A stretch of 64,000 nt of DNA from Zeimonas sp032027205 (GTDB lineage Bacteria > Pseudomonadota > Gammaproteobacteria > Burkholderiales > Burkholderiaceae_E). A program made the position numbers and the translations under genes. How positions within the stretch are numbered: position 1 is the first letter of the stretch; every line of letters starts with the position of its first letter. Under the pieces are notes generated by a model, which searched no databases, was not told the DNA's origin, and saw only the letters and a program-made list of their open reading frames with translations. Where the stretch lies: NCBI GenBank assembly GCA_032027205.1, contig JAVSMN010000001.1:1674001-1738000 (forward strand), written 5' to 3'. Of this stretch, positions 60,423-64,000 are shown piece by piece.

Positions 60423-60460
60423 CCATCCAAAGGGATGGTAAGCGGATGGCATCCGGATGG
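60423..60460 (-). promoter_or_regulatory. Phased GGATGG repeats, probable RHH operator
   Basis: GGATGG occurs at 60433-60438, 60444-60449 and 60455-60460, exactly 11 bp apart, and its inverse CCATCC at 60423-60428. Four half-sites on one helical face, 15-52 bp upstream of the RHH gene start, are what cooperative RHH dimers bind. Confidence 0.6.
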
Positions 60461-60571
60461 CTTTCCCTCCGCATCACATCCCCATGCTCGCTTCCTTCCG
60501 GAAAATGCAGCTTTCCGCGGCGCGGCGGTGAAGTCTCGAGCCGTCGCTCCGGCGCAGCGCGTCGCCAGGCA

Positions 60572-60577
60572 TAGAAT
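60572..60577 (+). promoter_or_regulatory. -10 element of a likely leaderless promoter
   Basis: TAGAAT (5 of 6 to TATAAT) ends 8 nt before the ATG at 60586. No Shine-Dalgarno is present, and transcription would start at or next to the A of the start codon. The -35 region is poor. Confidence 0.45.
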
Positions 60578-60585
60578 CCAGGCCC

Positions 60586-61635
60586 ATGCCCCCCACCGCC
60601 CCCATCCCCGCGACCCTCATCCCCGGCGACGGCATCGGCCCCGAGATCGTCGAGGCCACGCTCGCCGTCCTCGCCGCGCTCGACGCGCCCTTCCAATGGG
60701 ACCGCCAGATCGCCGGCCTCGAAGGGGTGCGCGTCGCCAATGACCCGCTGCCGCCCGCCACGCTCGACAGCATCCGCCGCACGCGGCTTGCACTGAAGGG
60801 CCCGCTCGCCACGCCCTCGGGCGCCGGCTACCGCTCGTCGAACGTGCGGCTGCGCGAGGAGTTCCGCCTGTACGCGAACCTGCGCCCCGCGCGCACGATC
60901 GTGCCGGGTGGCCGCTTCGAGAACATCGACCTGATCGTCGTGCGCGAGAACCTCGAGGGCCTGTACGTCGGCCACGAGTACTACGTGCCGGTGGGCGACG
61001 ACCCGCGCGCGGTGGCTGTGGCCACCGGCATCAACACGCGCGAAGGCAGCCGCCGCATCATCGAGTTCGCCTTCGAGACGGCGGTCAAGCAAGGGCGGCG
61101 CAAGGTCACGCTCGTGCACAAGGCCAACATCATGAAGGCGCTCACCGGCATCTTCCTCGACGTTGGACAGGAGATGTACGAGCGCAAGTACAAGGACCGC
61201 TTCGCCTTCGAGACGATGATCGTCGACGCGTGCGCGATGAAGCTCGTCATCGACCCGTGGCAGTTCGACGTGATCGTCACGACGAACCTGTTCGGCGACA
61301 TCCTCTCCGACCTCGTCGCCGGCCTGGTCGGCGGCCTGGGCATGACGCCCGGCGCGAACATCGGGACGGATGCGGCGATCTTCGAGGCGGTGCACGGCTC
61401 GGCGCCCGACATCGCGGGCAAGGGCGTGGCGAACCCGACGGCGCTGATGCTGTCGGCGGCGATGATGCTCGAGCACTGCGGGATGTCGGAGAAGGCGGCG
61501 CGGTTGCGTGAGGCGATCATCCGGACGATCGCGGTGGACGGCGTTCGGACGCGCGATCTTGGAGGGAGTGCGGACACGGCGACGTTCACGAAGGCGCTCG
61601 TCGCGGCTATTGGAAGCGACGGGCGCGCGTCCTGA
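60586..61635 (+). CDS. Isocitrate/isopropylmalate dehydrogenase family, probable NAD-type isocitrate dehydrogenase
   Basis: 349-residue beta-decarboxylating dehydrogenase. ATLIPGDGIGPEIVEATLAV, substrate loop SSNVRLREEFRLYANLRPAR, catalytic Lys in LVHKANIMKAL, metal-binding NLFGDILSDLVAGLVGG and the cofactor region FEAVHGSAPDIAGKGVANPT. The Asp after HGSAP, in place of the Lys/Tyr pair of NADP enzymes, suggests NAD. Length and Ser-x-Asn-x-x-Leu-Arg fit isocitrate more than isopropylmalate, but tartrate or homoisocitrate dehydrogenase relatives cannot be ruled out. Confidence 0.87.
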   Translation: MPPTAPIPATLIPGDGIGPEIVEATLAVLAALDAPFQWDRQIAGLEGVRVANDPLPPATLDSIRRTRLALKGPLATPSGAGYRSSNVRLREEFRLYANLRPARTIVPGGRFENIDLIVVRENLEGLYVGHEYYVPVGDDPRAVAVATGINTREGSRRIIEFAFETAVKQGRRKVTLVHKANIMKALTGIFLDVGQEMYERKYKDRFAFETMIVDACAMKLVIDPWQFDVIVTTNLFGDILSDLVAGLVGGLGMTPGANIGTDAAIFEAVHGSAPDIAGKGVANPTALMLSAAMMLEHCGMSEKAARLREAIIRTIAVDGVRTRDLGGSADTATFTKALVAAIGSDGRAS

Positions 61636-61745
61636 CGCTCGTTTCGGCTCGCGCACGCAACTCGCGGCATTCGGCTACTGGCGCGCGCCGCGTGTCCCGA
61701 ACGCACTTGCTTTTGCCGCAACAGTGCGCGATACACTCGGACGCG

Positions 61746-62288
61746 ATGCCCAAGTCGGTCGCACCTTCCGAACGCCGCGGCTTCCTCGCGCTGCTCGGCG
61801 TCTCATTCCTGTCGGCTTGCTCGACGCCGCCCTCGCCGTCGCGCGGCCCCTTCGATCCCGTCGACCCCGACTTCGGCGGCGTCGATACCGACATCGACAC
61901 GATCAACGCGGTACCCGAGGACCTCGCCCGCGAAGCGAGCTTCCTCGCGCTGAGCCTCGTCGACACTCCGTACCGCTACGGCGGCAACACGCCCGCCGGC
62001 GGCTTCGACTGCAGCGGACTGATCGTTTACGTGTTCCGCAACGCCGCCGGCGTTGGCCTGCCGCGCACCGTCGCGCAGCTTGCGCGAGTGGGCGTACCGG
62101 TGCGCCCGAATGCGATGCGCAGCGGCGACCTGGTGCTCTTCGACACGACCGGCCGCTTCTCGCACGCCGGTATCTACGTGGGCGCGGGCCGCTTCGTGCA
62201 CGCGCCGTCCACGGGGGGCGTCGTTCGGCTCGACGGCGTGCAGGCGCGTTACTGGAAGCCGCGATTCTCGGGCGTGCGGCGCGTGTGA
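61746..62288 (+). CDS. NlpC/P60 family cell-wall peptidase, lipoprotein
   Basis: 180 residues from the ATG at 61746. RRGFLALLGVSFLSACS carries a lipobox (LSAC, Cys25) behind a basic n-region. The NlpC/P60 domain has the nucleophile Cys89 in GGFDCSGLIVYVF, His140 in RFSHAGIYVGAG and a third polar residue near FVHAPS. This is the Spr/MepS-like size, acting as an endopeptidase on peptidoglycan cross-links. Monocistronic; convergent with the hydrolase operon. Confidence 0.9.
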   Translation: MPKSVAPSERRGFLALLGVSFLSACSTPPSPSRGPFDPVDPDFGGVDTDIDTINAVPEDLAREASFLALSLVDTPYRYGGNTPAGGFDCSGLIVYVFRNAAGVGLPRTVAQLARVGVPVRPNAMRSGDLVLFDTTGRFSHAGIYVGAGRFVHAPSTGGVVRLDGVQARYWKPRFSGVRRV

Positions 62289-62449
62289 TCTTCCGGGGCG
62301 CGTGTCGGCCTGATTGCGCTTCAGTCCGAAAACACCTCGTCGAGCGAGGCGGCATCGAGCACTCGCTCGCTTCAGGACCGATGGCGCGCCTTCACGGCTT
62401 CGCGCGTGGAGTCGAGCGTTATTGGGCGCTGTGAATCGCAGCGTGCCAG

Positions 62450-63373
62450 CTAGCCGCGCGCGCCTCCCCGCTCCCCGCCGCTATAACGATCCTCCAGTAC
62501 CGCTCCGATCACCGCACGAGTGAACCCGTGCATCGGGTCGTTCAGCGACATCAGACACGAGAAGTGGTGACCGGGCAGGCTAAGCCAATGACTGTCGACG
62601 CCCGCGGCCAGCGCCTGCTTGTGCAACGAGCGCGATTGCTCGATCCACATCGGCGTCTCCTGGTCACCCACGGCCACCAATTGCGTGAGCGCCCGCTTCG
62701 TCGTCGGGCCGACGCGCACGCTGTTCCTGCGCGCTCCCGCTTCGTCCAGGCCGATGGCCGCGTTCACACTGACCCGCACTACCGGTTCGAGATCGTAGAG
62801 GCCCGAGATCAACACGGCGCCGCGCACTGCGGAAGCCTCTCCTTCGCTGCCGGCATCGCCGTGCAGCACGCGGGCGTCGTCGTACAGCACCTTGGCTGCC
62901 AGATGTGCACCGGCCGAGTGGCCGAGCAACCACAGACGTTGCGCATCGATCCCGTAGCGCGGCGCGCGTTCCGACAGCCACCGCGTGGCAGCGCGCATCT
63001 GGTCGACCAGCGTATCGAGTGGCGCCGCCGGACACAGCGTGTAGTCGACCGTGGCCACCGCGATTCCCGCCTGCAGCAGCGGCGGCACCAGGAAATCCAT
63101 GTACTCGCGCGACAGCGCCCGCCAATATCCTCCGTGGATGGCGAGGACGAGCGGCGTGGGCGTCGGCGACGGCGCCGAGGGGCGATACAGCGACAGCCAC
63201 GCTTCCGCGGCCTCGCCATAGCGCAGCGCTTCGCCGGCGCCGACCGCCGCCCGCGCGCTTTCGCCCGCGCGGGCAAAGGCATCGATCCACTCTGCAGCGT
63301 CCGCGACGGTGACCCGCGGATTGAACTGCGCTTCGAGTGCCTGAGGGCCCAGGGTTCGCCAGTCGCTCGTCAT
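62450..63373 (-). CDS. Alpha/beta hydrolase, kynurenine-formamidase-like
   Basis: 307 residues. LAIHGGYWRALSREYMDFLV gives the HGGYW oxyanion motif of the AFMID/arylformamidase and HSL-like group (His80), and the nucleophile is Ser153 in LLGHSAGAHLAAKVL; the His is in LPGHHFSCLM. The likely reaction is hydrolysis of an N-formyl or ester bond. It is the last gene of a three-gene minus-strand operon (gap 4 bp to the DUF59 gene), so its substrate is probably related to that of the amidohydrolase upstream and not to tryptophan. Confidence 0.85.
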   Translation of the reverse strand: MTSDWRTLGPQALEAQFNPRVTVADAAEWIDAFARAGESARAAVGAGEALRYGEAAEAWLSLYRPSAPSPTPTPLVLAIHGGYWRALSREYMDFLVPPLLQAGIAVATVDYTLCPAAPLDTLVDQMRAATRWLSERAPRYGIDAQRLWLLGHSAGAHLAAKVLYDDARVLHGDAGSEGEASAVRGAVLISGLYDLEPVVRVSVNAAIGLDEAGARRNSVRVGPTTKRALTQLVAVGDQETPMWIEQSRSLHKQALAAGVDSHWLSLPGHHFSCLMSLNDPMHGFTRAVIGAVLEDRYSGGERGGARG

Positions 63374-63377
63374 CGAC

Positions 63378-63785
63378 TCACCCGCATCGCTGCGCCGCGA
63401 CGGCCCGTTCCTCCCACTGCCTCGGCCGCGGCATGTCCACCCGGGTGAAGCGCTCCGGACGCCGCGCGAGCGCCTCGCGCCCGCGCTCCGTCATTCGCTC
63501 GGGCGTCCACAGGATGCTGGTGTCGATCGTCACCGCGACGCCGCTCACGCCCGGCAGCCGACCCAGTTGCTCCTCGGCCGCGCGAACGAAATGAGGTGCC
63601 ATCGTGCACGCGCCGAAGGTGACGCACAGGCGCACGGCCAGCACGTTGTCGGCGTCGAGCCGCCAGTCCTGCACCAGGCCCATGTCCCAGATGCTGATCG
63701 GCGTCGCCGCCGCAACGCTGCACGGGTCGTAGATTCCTTCGAAGCACGCCCGTACGGCGTCGTCGAGGTCGAGGTGCGTGTCCAT
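63378..63785 (-). CDS. DUF59/MIP18-type (PaaD-like) protein
   Basis: 135 residues with the MIP18/DUF59 texture: VRACFEGIYDPCSVAAATPI, SIWDMGLVQDWRLDADNVLA, VRLCVTFGACTMAPHFVRAA and GVSGVAVTIDTSILWTPERM. Related proteins (SufT, PaaD) help assemble iron-sulfur or metal centres. It sits between an amidohydrolase and an alpha/beta hydrolase with 4-bp gaps on both sides, so it is likely an accessory for one of them. Cys in DPC and FGAC are the candidate functional residues. Confidence 0.8.
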   Translation of the reverse strand: MDTHLDLDDAVRACFEGIYDPCSVAAATPISIWDMGLVQDWRLDADNVLAVRLCVTFGACTMAPHFVRAAEEQLGRLPGVSGVAVTIDTSILWTPERMTERGREALARRPERFTRVDMPRPRQWEERAVAAQRCG

Positions 63786-63789
63786 CGTG

Positions 63790-64000
63790 TCAGCCCCTGC
63801 CTGCGATCCGTTTCCAGTTCGACCACGGCGCCTGGAGTCCGGCCGCCCTTGCCCGCGCGAATTCGTCGCCTGCGAACTTCGCCCGCAGCGCGCCGATGTC
63901 GAGCCCCATCATCGCGGCGTAGCTGCCTCCCAGGATCTGCGTCTTGTCCGCGGCCGTGATCTGCGGCAGGCCGTACTTGTTCATCGTGTAGTCGGAGAAC
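63790..64000 (-). CDS. Amidohydrolase-family protein, C-terminal end (partial)
   Basis: Only the last 70 or so codons lie in the window; the frame is open past base 64000 (FSDYTMNKYGLPQITAADKT at the edge). QITAADKTQILGGSYAAMMG is the C-terminal helix pattern of metal-dependent amidohydrolase-2 (ACMSD-like) enzymes. It is the first visible gene of the operon that includes DUF59 and the hydrolase. Metal ligands are outside the window, so the substrate is undefined. Confidence 0.7.
   Translation of the reverse strand, partial: FSDYTMNKYGLPQITAADKTQILGGSYAAMMGLDIGALRAKFAGDEFARARAAGLQAPWSNWKRIAGRG

Noticed and set aside
62289..62449. A short gene in the gap between the NlpC/P60 gene and the hydrolase
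   Set aside because: The only frames are Arg/Ala-rich, lack ribosome sites and motifs, and the two flanking genes converge here.

Overview
The window is a 64 kb piece of a high-GC, gene-dense bacterial chromosome, most likely from a member of the Burkholderiales (Betaproteobacteria). The evidence is the gene order topB-dprA-lysM / def-fmt-htpX-rsmB-DUF4390-ntrY-ntrX-trkA, which from family knowledge is a betaproteobacterial arrangement, and a DUF3567 protein (38559-38807), a family I know mainly from Burkholderiales. Codon use, frequent GTG/TTG starts and 4-nt overlapping starts and stops fit this. I saw no rRNA, tRNA, insertion sequence, prophage or CRISPR array.

Layout. 1-7649 (minus strand): a tripartite RND efflux operon mdtA-mdtB-mdtC, whose mdtC frame runs without a stop into an outer-membrane lipoprotein signal sequence at the left edge. 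7736-13478: an acyl-CoA synthetase, a dienelactone hydrolase, a CnoX-type thioredoxin, a glycine-zipper lipoprotein, a small membrane protein, an HNH nuclease behind a three-copy intergenic repeat, and a ChaC gamma-glutamylcyclotransferase. 13641-16031: a MarR-controlled gentisate ring-cleavage module. 16139-31021: core information processing (topB, dprA, def, fmt, htpX, rsmB), the NtrY/NtrX-like two-component pair and trkA. 31192-36396: a TRAP transporter (SBP, small and large permease) and an amidase. 36485-40593: trkH, DUF3567, a rhodanese with a CRP-like site upstream, a rhomboid protease and an unknown protein. 40847-46706: a UbiD decarboxylase with an orphan periplasmic binding protein, then a LysR regulator divergent from mmsA and a VOC protein.

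46710-58884 is the most interesting segment: a TetR regulator divergent from a CobS-like AAA+ ATPase and a CobT-like VWA protein, followed by a three-subunit molybdenum hydroxylase (FAD, 2Fe-2S and Mo subunits, xanthine dehydrogenase family) and a complete Liv-type ABC importer (SBP, two permeases, two ATPases). It reads as one uptake-plus-hydroxylation cassette for an unknown small organic compound. The ATPase/VWA pair probably matures the molybdoenzyme, as CoxD/CoxE do for CO dehydrogenase, and does not chelate cobalt. 58890-64000 holds a PHB-depolymerase-family esterase with a ribbon-helix-helix regulator preceded by phased repeats, an isocitrate-dehydrogenase-family enzyme, an NlpC/P60 lipoprotein, and a three-gene hydrolase / DUF59 / amidohydrolase operon cut by the right edge.

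Overall this is a metabolically flexible, aerobic, soil- or water-type heterotroph, with ring-cleavage, decarboxylation, hydroxylation and solute-uptake genes placed around conserved housekeeping blocks. Functions are assigned from motifs and family resemblance read by eye. No database search was run.
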